From positions 1-64,000 of the forward strand of contig JBDHVW010000007.1 in assembly GCA_039809865.1 (NCBI GenBank): 64,000 nt of DNA. The letters are read 5' to 3'. The notes below the pieces were generated by a model. That model was not told where the DNA came from. It did no database searches and saw nothing but the letters and a program-made list of their open reading frames with translations. The stretch's first letter is position 1, and each line of letters starts with the position of its first letter. Below, in pieces: positions 46,168 to 54,631 of this stretch. This DNA comes from QWHO01 sp039809865. Lineage in GTDB: Bacteria; Vulcanimicrobiota; Xenobia; Xenobiales; QWHO01. The translations under genes and the position numbers were made by a program.

Positions 46168-46734
46168 CTACTTGAGCATCTCCTTGAGCTTGGCGGACAC
46201 CTCGTCCACCTTCCAGTCCGAGCCGGGGAGAATCGCGTAGATCTTCCCTCGCGGGTCGATCAGGGCGGTGCGCAGGTTGTGGTCGATGACGCCCTTCTCG
46301 TCGTCCCAGTAGAGCACGCCGAAGCCGCCGGCCACGCGGGCGATGTCGGCCGGCTTGCCGGTCAGGAAGGTGTAGCCCGACTGCGCGCCGCCCAGGCGCG
46401 AGGCGTAGGCCTTCAGCACCTTGGGGGTGTCCTTCTTGGGGTCGATAGAGATGGCGATGATCTCGAAGCGGTCCTTGGCATCCCCCATCTTGTCCGCGAT
46501 GACCCTCAGCTGGCTGAGCTTGGAGGCAATCATGGGGCACTTGTCCGGATAGGGGCAGCTGGTATAGAGGAAGGTCAGCAACACCGCCTTCCCCCGGAAG
46601 CTCTTGAGCGCCACCTGGGCGCCGTTCTGGTCGGTCAGGGTGAAGTCGGGTACGGTTTGCCCCACCGCCAGGGTGCCCTCGGCCCACACCGGGGCCAGCA
46701 TCAACAGCACAACGAGAAGGATTCGCTTCAGCAT
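46168..46734 (-). CDS. sco: SCO1/SenC-family copper chaperone
   Basis: The 188-residue protein has a signal peptide (MLKRILLVVLLMLAPVWAEG) and a thioredoxin-fold SCO domain. The copper site reads 'TSCPYPDKCPM', a CxxxxxC spacing instead of CxxxC, which is known from SenC-like proteins of several phyla. A distal His is in 'GVIDHNLRTALID'. It delivers copper to the CuA site of cytochrome oxidase. It is the last gene of the oxidase locus, 34 bases after ctaG. Confidence 0.9.
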   Translation of the reverse strand: MLKRILLVVLLMLAPVWAEGTLAVGQTVPDFTLTDQNGAQVALKSFRGKAVLLTFLYTSCPYPDKCPMIASKLSQLRVIADKMGDAKDRFEIIAISIDPKKDTPKVLKAYASRLGGAQSGYTFLTGKPADIARVAGGFGVLYWDDEKGVIDHNLRTALIDPRGKIYAILPGSDWKVDEVSAKLKEMLK

Positions 46735-46768
46735 CGGAGCTGATTGACGCACGGGGGGCCGAATTCCT

Positions 46769-47569
46769 TCATTTCCACTTGGATCCGACTTCCCGCCGAT
46801 ACCACGTCCAGAAGCCTGAGCCAAAGAGCGTGAAGGCGACGATCATCGTGGCCAGCTTCATCAGGATCCCCCCCAGTTGCTGATCCTCGAAAGGGGTCAG
46901 CTTGGTGAGTCGGATGGCGTGGATGTAGGTCGGGTAGTGGGCCTGGTCCTGCATGAACGTCAGGTAGAAAAAGACCGGGGTCTGCACGATCATCATCGCC
47001 ACCGCGTAGAGCATCTGCTTGCCAGGGTGCATGCGGGGATACTCCGGCAGCGGGCTCAGGATCGGCCACCAGAAGAGCAACGCCGTGCCGATCAGGGTGG
47101 CGTGCTCGAAGAAGTGGGCGGTGCGATCGCGCAGGGTCAGCTCGTAGAGAGCCGGCACGTGCCAGGCGGTGAAATTGAACGTAAACAGCGTCAGCGCCAG
47201 CACGGGGTTGGTGAACGTGCGCAGCAGCCAGCGCACGGGGGCGAACTCGAGGAAGGGGCGCAGCAGCCACGGCGGCAGTCCGCGCAACAGCAGCGCGGGG
47301 TAGGTGAACATCAGGATGTTGTGCTGCACCATGTGGAGGCTGAAGAGATAGCGCTCGCCCAAGGCGTCCAGCGGGCTCCCCACGGCCAGGTAGAGCACGA
47401 GAAGACTGGCCAGGAACCACCTTACGTGGCCTTTGGGATAGGGCTCCTCGGGAGCCACCTGGGGACGCAGGGGACCGATCGCCAGGAAGTAGAGCAGGGT
47501 CAAAAAGACGAGCCCCTGCCCCACCTCGGCCGAGGGGATCCAGTTGGTGAGGAAATCGGTCAGCTTCAT
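46769..47569 (-). CDS. ctaG: Cytochrome c oxidase assembly factor CtaG (caa3 type)
   Basis: The 266-residue membrane protein has about seven helices and the caa3_CtaG pattern: 'YLFSLHMVQHNILMFTYPALLLRGLPPW' split across residues 93-120, 'WHVPALYELTLRD', and 'EHATLIGTALLFWWPI'. It supports copper insertion or assembly of caa3 oxidases. Its ATG overlaps the stop of the cytochrome c gene (ATGA). Confidence 0.92.
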   Translation of the reverse strand: MKLTDFLTNWIPSAEVGQGLVFLTLLYFLAIGPLRPQVAPEEPYPKGHVRWFLASLLVLYLAVGSPLDALGERYLFSLHMVQHNILMFTYPALLLRGLPPWLLRPFLEFAPVRWLLRTFTNPVLALTLFTFNFTAWHVPALYELTLRDRTAHFFEHATLIGTALLFWWPILSPLPEYPRMHPGKQMLYAVAMMIVQTPVFFYLTFMQDQAHYPTYIHAIRLTKLTPFEDQQLGGILMKLATMIVAFTLFGSGFWTWYRREVGSKWK

Positions 47570-47988
47570 CGGGTCATCAGCCAGTTCACCAGCGTGTCCA
47601 GCTCACTCGGGGAGAGCTTTCCCTCGAAGGAGGGCATGGCGTTGAGTTGATCGCTGGCGCGCCAGACCTCGGGATGCAGAATCTTGCGGTGCAGATACTC
47701 CGGGCCGCTGACCCCGGGCAGCCTGGTGCCGGCACGTTTCCCAATGCCGTCGAGCGACACGCCGATCTTGCCGTCGGCCACGCCCTGCAGACTGTGGCAA
47801 TGATCGCACTGCTGGGCGCGAAAGATCTTGAGCCCCGGCGGGTCACTGGCCAGGCGGACGGGCCGGGGGGCCGTCAGCCAGCGGTGGGCCACCAGCGGTA
47901 GCGCCAGCGCCAGCGCCAGACCCAGCAAAAGCCAGGCGGCGCGGCGCCGGTCAGGGGGTGGCGCTACCGGCGGGAGAGGCTGCGGCAT
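47566..47988 (-). CDS. Membrane-anchored cytochrome c
   Basis: The 140-residue protein has one N-terminal membrane helix ('AAWLLLGLALALALPLVA') and a cytochrome c domain with heme site 'CDHCH' near residue 61 and a likely axial Met in 'NAMPSFEGKL'. It is probably an electron donor for the oxidase and sits inside its operon. Its start lies inside the end of the upstream gene (38-base overlap). Confidence 0.9.
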   Translation of the reverse strand: MPQPLPPVAPPPDRRRAAWLLLGLALALALPLVAHRWLTAPRPVRLASDPPGLKIFRAQQCDHCHSLQGVADGKIGVSLDGIGKRAGTRLPGVSGPEYLHRKILHPEVWRASDQLNAMPSFEGKLSPSELDTLVNWLMTR

Positions 47989-48889
47989 CGGGCGAGGCCG
48001 AGCCTTCGGGTGCGGGCGAGATGGAGCCGCCCGGCGAGCTTCCCGCGTTGGGCGAGGCTTCCGACTCCTGCACCGTGTCCGGCGTGGGCGACTCGCCCGA
48101 GCCAGGCTGCGGGGTGGCCGGCAACTGGTCGCCGGGTGAGCTCATGGTGCCCGGGGTGGTCGAAGCGCCCGGCTCGGTGCCACCGGCCGCCGGAGCGGAT
48201 CCGCCGCCGCCCTTCGGCCAGGGGCGTCCCTGAGCCATCAGGAAGGCGACCAGCTGGCGCCGCTTGGTGTCGTCGAAGCCGAAATTGGTCATGGAGTTCG
48301 GGTAGCCATCGACGATGAAGGCGCCCGGCTCCTTGATGGAAAGGTCGATGTACTGCTCGGCGGTCTTGCCGGGCATCCGCTTGCCGGCCCGCTCCCAGAT
48401 GCCGTCCAGGTCGGGGCCGATGACGCCCGTGGCGGTCGTAACCGACTTGAGCGTATGACAGGTGACGCAATTCGTCTCGAAAAGCTGCTCGCCCGCCTTC
48501 TCGTCGGGAGTCTTCAGCTCGGGACCGATGTAAGTCTTGGCCTCGCTCGAGCCGGTGGTCGCTCCTCCGCCGTACTCCTCGCGGGTGTAGGCGTCGTGCG
48601 GCATGGCCGAGAGCAATCCTGCCATCGTGCCGCCTCCCAGCACCATGCCGGTCACGAACAAGAACGTGCACAGCGGTTGATCGTAGTAGAGATGCATGAA
48701 GAACATCACGACCAGGACGTATTTGGCCACCGCCAGCACGGCCAGCAGGCCGATGCCGATGACGCTGTTCACGTCGTGGGCGATCACGTAGGGCACCACG
48801 ATCTCGGCGATCGTGATCAGCGCCAGGGTGACGATGATCTTGGCGTAAAGCTCGAGGGACGCGTGGCCCTTTTCCTTCTTACCTTCCAT
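47951..48889 (-). CDS. Cytochrome c oxidase subunit IV fused to cytochrome c
   Basis: The 312-residue protein has three membrane helices typical of COX4_pro/subunit IV ('IIVTLALITIAEIVVPYVI', 'AKYVLVVMFFMHLYYDQPLC'). A cytochrome c domain follows with 'CVTCH' near residue 145 and a methionine region 'SMTNFGFDDTKR', then an 80-residue Pro/Ser/Gly tail. Subunit IV is normally about 100 residues, so this is a fusion. It starts one base after the coxC stop. Confidence 0.9.
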   Translation of the reverse strand: MEGKKEKGHASLELYAKIIVTLALITIAEIVVPYVIAHDVNSVIGIGLLAVLAVAKYVLVVMFFMHLYYDQPLCTFLFVTGMVLGGGTMAGLLSAMPHDAYTREEYGGGATTGSSEAKTYIGPELKTPDEKAGEQLFETNCVTCHTLKSVTTATGVIGPDLDGIWERAGKRMPGKTAEQYIDLSIKEPGAFIVDGYPNSMTNFGFDDTKRRQLVAFLMAQGRPWPKGGGGSAPAAGGTEPGASTTPGTMSSPGDQLPATPQPGSGESPTPDTVQESEASPNAGSSPGGSISPAPEGSASPDAAASPAGSATP

Positions 48890-48890
48890 G

Positions 48891-49529
48891 TCAGTGCCCC
48901 ACTCCCGGCGTGCCGGCCGGCGTGATGATGTACTCCAGCAGGTAGACGCCACCGAAAATGACGATCCAGACGATGTCGACGAAGTGCCAGTAGAGGCCGG
49001 CGATCTCGACGTCCAACTGGCGCCGCGGCGTCATTCCGCCCTTCAGGCTCAAGATGCAGAGGCTCATCAGCCACAACACGCCGATCGCGACGTGGCAGCC
49101 GTGAGTGCCGGTGAGCACGTAGAACGTCGAGCCGAAAAGATTGGTCGTCAGGCCCAGGTGGCCTTTGAGGTAGAAGTGCGAGAACTCGTAGCACTGGAAG
49201 CCCAGGAAGATGCTTCCAAAGAAGGCCGTGCCGGCGGTCCAGAGCTGGAACTTCTTCATGTCGCCCCGCTGGATGGCCGCCAGGGCCAGCACCATCAAGT
49301 AGGACGAGGCCAGCAAAACAAACGAGCTCGTCGAGGTCAGCGGGATGTCGAAGATGTCCTGCGGCTGGGGCGTATCGGCCGGGCTGCGGCCGCGGTAGAT
49401 CATATACGTCGAGATCAGCGTCCCGAAGAACATGCAGTCCGAGGCCAGGAAGGCCCACATCAGCACCTTTCGGTGTGGGAGGCCGGTGCAGCCCATTTCG
49501 TGCGGATTGTCTAAGACTATCTGACTCAT
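48891..49529 (-). CDS. ctaE: Cytochrome c oxidase subunit III
   Basis: The 212-residue protein has five to six membrane helices with 'LMWAFLASDCMFFGTLIS', 'STFYVLTGTHGCHVAIG' and 'EIAGLYWHFVDIVWIVIFG', the standard COX3 pattern. It stabilises the catalytic core. The ATG shares its A with the subunit I stop (TGATG). Confidence 0.95.
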   Translation of the reverse strand: MSQIVLDNPHEMGCTGLPHRKVLMWAFLASDCMFFGTLISTYMIYRGRSPADTPQPQDIFDIPLTSTSSFVLLASSYLMVLALAAIQRGDMKKFQLWTAGTAFFGSIFLGFQCYEFSHFYLKGHLGLTTNLFGSTFYVLTGTHGCHVAIGVLWLMSLCILSLKGGMTPRRQLDVEIAGLYWHFVDIVWIVIFGGVYLLEYIITPAGTPGVGH

Positions 49530-51445
49530 CAGTGCTCGTCCTCGAAGTGGATGTAGTAACCGCCGATCGGCTCCAGCGACCAGGCAAAGATACCGCAGAT
49601 TGCGATGAGGATGCCCAGGATGGCGACGATTGGCTTGAAGATCATCGAGAAGCCCGCGATTCCGAAGCCCAGCGCCGCGATCAGCGGATACCAGGAGTTG
49701 CCCGGCATGTGAATGCCGTGGTCGTCGTGGCCGTGATGATCGTCGTGGGCCTCGTCGGGGCGCTTCTCGTCGTGGTCGTGGTGCAACAGTTGGGGATGCT
49801 TGGTGACCCACCAGTCATCCAGGTCGCGCACGTGGGGAACTTCCTTGAAGTTGTAGACCGGCGGCGGAGACGGGATGCTCCACTCGAGCGTGCGGGCGTC
49901 CCACGGGTCGTCGCCCGCGATCGGGCCGTAGAACATCGACTTGATCATGTCGAAGTAGAAGACTGCCACGGACACGGCCATCAAGAACGCTCCGATGGTG
50001 CAGAGCAGGTTCAGGTGGTCCCAGCCCATCCCTTCGGCGTAGGTGTAGATGCGACGCGGCATTCCGTTGAGGCCCAGCCAGTGCATCGGGAAGAAGGTGA
50101 GGTTGAAGCCCGCGAACAGCAGCCAGAAGCTGATGTAGGTGGTGGACTCGGTCATCAACCGGCCGGTGATCTTGGGGAACCAGAACGACATTCCGCCGAA
50201 CAGGCCCATCAGGGCGCCGCCGATCAGCACGTAGTGGAAGTGGGCTACGATGAAGTAGGTGTCTTGCTGCTGGGCGTCGTGCGACGGGTTGGCGTGCATC
50301 AGACCCGAGAAGCCACCGATCATGAACATCGTCAGGAAGCCCATCGCGTACATCATCGGGGGCCGCAGCCGGATCTGGCCGCCCCAGAGGGTCAGCACCC
50401 AGTTGAAGATCTTGACGCCCGTAGGCACCGCGATGGCCATCGTGGTGACCGCGAAGGCGGCGTTGGCCACGTTGCCGAGGCCGGTGGTAAACATGTGGTG
50501 GGCCCACACGGTGAAGCCCATGAAGCCGATGGCCATACCCGACGCCACCACCAGGGGATAGCCAAACAGCGGGCGGCGGGAGAACACCGGCAGAATCTCG
50601 CTGACCACACCCATCGCGGGCAGGATCAGGATGTAGACCTCGGGATGTCCGAACACCCAGAAGAGGTGCTGCCACACGATGGGCAGACCGCCTTTGGCGA
50701 CAGCGAAGAAGTTGGTGCCGACGTAGCGGTCGAACAGCAGCTCCACCAGCGCGATGGTGATGGACGGGAAAGCCATGAAGAGCAGGAAGCTGGTGACCAG
50801 GGTCATCCAGGTGAACACCGGCAGACGCCACATCGACATCCCGGGGGCGCGCATATTGATGATGGTGGCGCCGAAGTTCAGCGCGCCGGCCACCGAGCTA
50901 ACGCCCAGGACCTGCAGGCCGAGGATCCAGAAGTCGATGCCCAGACCCGGGTTGTAGGGCGCCAGGGTGTTGGGCGCATACCCGAACCAGCCGCCGTTGG
51001 GCGCCTCGCCCGTGAACCAGCCGAAGTTGACCAGTAGCGACCCGAAGAGGAACATCCAGTAGCTGAAAGCGTTCAGGCGCGGGAAGGCCACGTCGCGGGC
51101 CCCGATCTGGAGCGGCACGATGAAGTTGAAGAAAGCCACCGAGAGCGGCATGACCACCAGGAAGATCATCGTGGTGCCGTGCATCGTGAACAGCTGGTTG
51201 TATAGCTCGGCGCTGTAGAGGCGCTGCTCGGGGAAAGCCAGCTGGGTGCGGATGGCCAACGCCTCGCAGCCACCCACGATGAAGTAAATCAGGGCGGTGA
51301 CACCGTAGAGGATGCCGATCCGCTTGTGGTCGATGGTGGTAATCCAGCTCAGAATGGAGTTCTGCTCCAGCGGGCGGCGCAGAATCCCTTCGTAAGCGCC
51401 CTTCTCGGGCACGGGGTGGATGTGCATCTTAGGCTGACTCGACAT
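49529..51445 (-). CDS. ctaD: Cytochrome c oxidase subunit I with His-rich loop and C-terminal extension
   Basis: The 638-residue protein has the heme-copper core: 'MHGTTMIFLVVMPL', the CuB site 'GHPEVYILILPAMGVVSEI' with the cross-linked Tyr, 'AHHMFTTG' and 'VAHFHYVLIGGALMG' for the heme ligands. It reduces oxygen to water and pumps protons. After helix 12 a His/Asp-rich loop (about 545-580, 'LLHHDHDEKRPDEAHDDHHG') precedes two extra membrane helices, which is longer than usual (about 530-560). The loop may bind metal. It starts three bases after the coxB stop. Confidence 0.95.
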   Translation of the reverse strand: MSSQPKMHIHPVPEKGAYEGILRRPLEQNSILSWITTIDHKRIGILYGVTALIYFIVGGCEALAIRTQLAFPEQRLYSAELYNQLFTMHGTTMIFLVVMPLSVAFFNFIVPLQIGARDVAFPRLNAFSYWMFLFGSLLVNFGWFTGEAPNGGWFGYAPNTLAPYNPGLGIDFWILGLQVLGVSSVAGALNFGATIINMRAPGMSMWRLPVFTWMTLVTSFLLFMAFPSITIALVELLFDRYVGTNFFAVAKGGLPIVWQHLFWVFGHPEVYILILPAMGVVSEILPVFSRRPLFGYPLVVASGMAIGFMGFTVWAHHMFTTGLGNVANAAFAVTTMAIAVPTGVKIFNWVLTLWGGQIRLRPPMMYAMGFLTMFMIGGFSGLMHANPSHDAQQQDTYFIVAHFHYVLIGGALMGLFGGMSFWFPKITGRLMTESTTYISFWLLFAGFNLTFFPMHWLGLNGMPRRIYTYAEGMGWDHLNLLCTIGAFLMAVSVAVFYFDMIKSMFYGPIAGDDPWDARTLEWSIPSPPPVYNFKEVPHVRDLDDWWVTKHPQLLHHDHDEKRPDEAHDDHHGHDDHGIHMPGNSWYPLIAALGFGIAGFSMIFKPIVAILGILIAICGIFAWSLEPIGGYYIHFEDEH

Positions 51446-51448
51446 GGG

Positions 51449-52588
51449 TTACTCCAGGCTCCGCAGATAGGCCACCAGGGCGTCGATATCCCCGCTGTTG
51501 AGAGCGATATTCAGGTTGTCCCAGCCCGGCCAGGCGCGCCGCCACTCCGGAACCGGCTCGGAGTGCAGGAAGGCTGCCTCCATCATGTTGCCGGGCTTGA
51601 CGTCGCCGGGATGGTTGAGCCACTTGGCCAGGTTCTCGGGGGTATTGTCCAGCACGCCGGCGGCGATCGTGCCACGGCTTGCCAGGTGGGTCAGGTCGGG
51701 AGCCACCTTGCCGCCCGGGTTGGGGCGAATGGTGTGGCAGCCCACGCAATTCTTGGTCTTGAAGAGCGCCTCGCCGCGCAGGGCCACCGGATCGGCCACC
51801 TTTCGCGCGTCGGACTTCTGGTGCTCGCACCAGGCCTTGAAATCGTCGTTGTTCACGGCGTGCACGCGGAACTTCATGAAGGCGTGCGACTCGCCGCAGA
51901 ACTCGGTGCACTGGCCGTAGTATTCACCGTTCTGGACGGCCCGAAGCCACAGCCAGTTGTGCTGGTTGGGCATCACGTCCATCTTGCCGCCCAGGCGCGG
52001 GACCCAGAAAGCGTGGATGACGTCGTTGGTGGTCACCTCGAACTTGACGGCTTTGCCGGTCGGGATGGCGCACTCGTTGGCGGTGACGACGCCCTCTTTG
52101 GGATACTCGAACTTCCACCACCACTGGTAGGCGGTCACTTTGATGACCAGCACGTCCTCGGTGCGGTCTTGCAACGTGCCCTGGTAGAACTGGCCCTGCA
52201 GGGCGGGCACCAGGATGACGATTACGAGGGCGATGGAGAGGATGATCAGGCCCACCTCGAGCTTGGTCGAGCCGTGGCTCTGCTCGGGCAGGGGCGTGTC
52301 GGGCGTGATCTCGCCTGGATAGCGGAACCGCACCACGCAGTAGATGATCAGCACACCCACGCACACGAAGATGAGCAGACTGACGTAGAACGAGACCAAA
52401 AACGTCCAGTACTGGAACGAGGCCACCGGACCATCGGGGTCGACGATGCTCTGAGGCCCTTTCAAGCCCCAGGCGCTGCAGCCCGTGGACAAGATTCCCA
52501 CCAGGCACAGGAGCGCGGCTGTCAAGAACGAGAGACTTCGCTCGCCTCCGGCTCGCTGCGCGCTTCGCTTGCTGTTTCTGATTCTCAT
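51449..52588 (-). CDS. ctaC: Cytochrome c oxidase subunit II with cytochrome c domain (caa3 type)
   Basis: The 379-residue protein has a lipoprotein signal with lipobox 'LSTGC' (Cys37) and two membrane helices. The CuA domain contains 'AYQWWWKFEYP' and 'GQCTEFCGESHAFMKF', and a C-terminal cytochrome c domain has 'CVGCH' and Met ligand candidates near 'GNMMEA'. This makes it a caa3-type subunit II. I prefer ATG 52588 because GAGG lies seven bases upstream; an upstream ATG at 52645 would bury the signal peptide. Confidence 0.93.
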   Translation of the reverse strand: MRIRNSKRSAQRAGGERSLSFLTAALLCLVGILSTGCSAWGLKGPQSIVDPDGPVASFQYWTFLVSFYVSLLIFVCVGVLIIYCVVRFRYPGEITPDTPLPEQSHGSTKLEVGLIILSIALVIVILVPALQGQFYQGTLQDRTEDVLVIKVTAYQWWWKFEYPKEGVVTANECAIPTGKAVKFEVTTNDVIHAFWVPRLGGKMDVMPNQHNWLWLRAVQNGEYYGQCTEFCGESHAFMKFRVHAVNNDDFKAWCEHQKSDARKVADPVALRGEALFKTKNCVGCHTIRPNPGGKVAPDLTHLASRGTIAAGVLDNTPENLAKWLNHPGDVKPGNMMEAAFLHSEPVPEWRRAWPGWDNLNIALNSGDIDALVAYLRSLE

Positions 52589-52656
52589 AACGTACCCTCG
52601 AGAAGTTGTACCGTTTTTCAAGTTCAGCCGTTTGTGTTCGAACATAACCAGTCCTG

Positions 52657-54489
52657 CTACGTCCGATTCCAGAGCAGCAGGATGTAGAGCAGGGGCAAGT
52701 AGGTCACCGACGCCAGCACCAGCTGGCGCGCCCGGCGCGTGGTCCGCTCGCGGGCCATGCGTACTCCGAAGAACAAGAATGCCATTCCCAACAGGAAGGC
52801 GAGCACGAAATAGGTCACTCCAGCCATCCCCGCCAGCGTGGGGGCCATGCTGACGGGCACGAGGAGCAGGGTGTAGACGATGATCTGGGCGCTGGCCAGA
52901 AAGCCTTCGGGGTCGACGACGGTGATCATCGGCAGGCGGGCGCGCGCGTAGTCTTCGCGGCAAAGCCAGGCGATGCCCATGAAGTGGGGCAGCTGCCACA
53001 GGAAAAGAATCAAGAAGAGCAGCCAGCCCCCGATCGTGACCGTGCCGTTGGCGCCAGCCCAGCCCACCAGCACGGGAAGGGCGCCCGGGATCGCGCCCAC
53101 CAGGGTGCACATCGGGGTCTTCCGCTTCATCGGGGTGTAGACGAGCACGTAGCTGATCACGGCCAGCGCGGCCAGCAACCCGGACAGCGGTTGCACCGCC
53201 AGTCCCAGGTAGAGGCAGCCGCCGGCGGCCATCACGCCGCCCAGCAGCTCGGCGACCGCGGGATTGAGGCGGCCGGCCGGAAGCGGTCGGTTCTGCGTGC
53301 GACGCATCTGCGCGTCGACGTCCATCTCCAGAACGTGGTTGAGAACCGCGGCTCCCGAGCCCATCACGTAGGTGCCCAGCACCAGTTGGGTCAGCACCAG
53401 CCAGGCGGGGTGATCGGTGGCCATCCAGTAGGAGCAGCCTGCCGTGAAGGCGGCCATCGTGACCAGGCGGGGCTTGGTCAGCTCCACCCAATCTTTCACG
53501 GTGCCACGCCGGTTCTCGGCTTCGGGGGCTGTCTGGCTGTCCACGACGGGCAGCCGCAGGGCCCAGATCACGGTGGAGAAGACGGTGGCCAGCAGCACCG
53601 CGCCGTTCATCACGTGCAAGCAGGTCGGGTAGAAGCCGCGCATCGTGAACAGGGTGGTGACGCCCAGGATGACCTGCAGGGACAGCAGTCCGATGATGGC
53701 CCAGGCCAGGCCGCGCAGGCGGGAGTCCTTCTGGAAACGGAGGATCTGGTAGACCAGGTAGCCGCAGGCGATGGTGACCAGCAGCGCACCCACGCGGTGC
53801 GAGAAGTGAATGGCCTTCTCGGGCGTGTCCAGCACGGGGATCCAGGCGCCGCCGCAGGTGGGGAAGTCGACGAAGATGAGTCCGGCGCCCATGTGGCGCA
53901 TCGTGGCGCCCACCACGAGCTGGCCGACGACGGCCAGCAGGGCCAGGAAAGCCCCCGTACGCAAGCGCCCGACCCTCGAGCGGTCGAGCGGGCCGGGCCG
54001 GTTCCAGGAGGGGGAGGTCACGAGGACCAGCGCCACCACGGTACAGAGGAAGAATTGTGCCAGACACCCGTGGGCCACGGAGACCTGGGTGGGCAGCTTG
54101 AGCAGCACGGTCAGGCCGCCCAGCATTCCCTGAATGATGACCAGCAGCAGCGCCAACCAGGCCAGACGGCGCACCAGCGACGGGGTGGGCGACAGGGCCG
54201 TCCAGCAGGCCAGGATCAGCGTGAGGAAGCCCACGGTGCCGGCCACGAGGCGATGGCCGTGCTCGAAAAAGACGCCGCCGGTCATACTCGGGAAGAGCGT
54301 CCCAAAAGAGAGGGGCCAGTCGGGCACGGCCAGTCCGGACCCGGTGGTGGTCACGGCGGCGCCCACGAAGATGAGCATTGCGGTAGCTACCGCAAGGCCG
54401 CGCGTGAAGGCGGTCAAAGCGGGCGAAACGGAGTTGGCCCGGTCGGTGCTCTGTTCCATAAGAAGGAAAACCCGCCTGAAGGCGGTCAT
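52657..54489 (-). CDS. ctaA-ctaB: Heme A synthase / heme O synthase fusion (CtaA-CtaB)
   Basis: The 610-residue membrane protein joins two enzymes. Residues about 30-320 are CtaA-like ('TTTGSGLAVPDWPLSFG', 'EHGHRLVAG', 'VAHGCLAQ', 'HFSHRVGAL', 'CLHVMNGAV'), which turns heme O into heme A. Residues about 340-610 are CtaB-like protoheme farnesyltransferase ('ELTKPRLVTM', 'NHVLEMDVDAQMRRTQNRPL', 'YTPMKRKTPMCT'). Fusion couples both steps. It is first in the oxidase locus. The ATG at 54489 sits five bases after a -10-like box; a second ATG at 54459 is possible. Confidence 0.93.
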   Translation of the reverse strand: MTAFRRVFLLMEQSTDRANSVSPALTAFTRGLAVATAMLIFVGAAVTTTGSGLAVPDWPLSFGTLFPSMTGGVFFEHGHRLVAGTVGFLTLILACWTALSPTPSLVRRLAWLALLLVIIQGMLGGLTVLLKLPTQVSVAHGCLAQFFLCTVVALVLVTSPSWNRPGPLDRSRVGRLRTGAFLALLAVVGQLVVGATMRHMGAGLIFVDFPTCGGAWIPVLDTPEKAIHFSHRVGALLVTIACGYLVYQILRFQKDSRLRGLAWAIIGLLSLQVILGVTTLFTMRGFYPTCLHVMNGAVLLATVFSTVIWALRLPVVDSQTAPEAENRRGTVKDWVELTKPRLVTMAAFTAGCSYWMATDHPAWLVLTQLVLGTYVMGSGAAVLNHVLEMDVDAQMRRTQNRPLPAGRLNPAVAELLGGVMAAGGCLYLGLAVQPLSGLLAALAVISYVLVYTPMKRKTPMCTLVGAIPGALPVLVGWAGANGTVTIGGWLLFLILFLWQLPHFMGIAWLCREDYARARLPMITVVDPEGFLASAQIIVYTLLLVPVSMAPTLAGMAGVTYFVLAFLLGMAFLFFGVRMARERTTRRARQLVLASVTYLPLLYILLLWNRT

Positions 54490-54494
54490 CCCAC

Positions 54495-54523
54495 ATTGTG
54501 AAGAATTTCACGGGGATCGTCAA
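54495..54523 (-). promoter_or_regulatory. Putative promoter of the oxidase locus
   Basis: On the minus strand TTGACG (54518-54523) and CACAAT (54495-54500) are 17 bp apart. CACAAT ends five bases before ATG 54489, so the transcript would be leaderless. Confidence 0.6.
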
Positions 54524-54585
54524 TCGGGGAAACCCCTGAACGAAACGGGCGTGAAATCTTGGAATGACGGGCCTTTCAGGTCGGG

Positions 54586-54604
54586 GCGGCTTCGCGGGAG
54601 CCGC
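54586..54604. other. Stem-loop between ctaA-ctaB and the methyltransferase gene
   Basis: GCGGCT and AGCCGC flank a 7-base loop, with a second short dyad (TCCAC / GTGGA) just after it. It lies downstream of the minus-strand methyltransferase stop, but no T-run follows on that strand, so a terminator role is uncertain. Confidence 0.3.
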
Positions 54605-54631
54605 TTTCCACCCCTTCGCTGTGGAGAAGAG

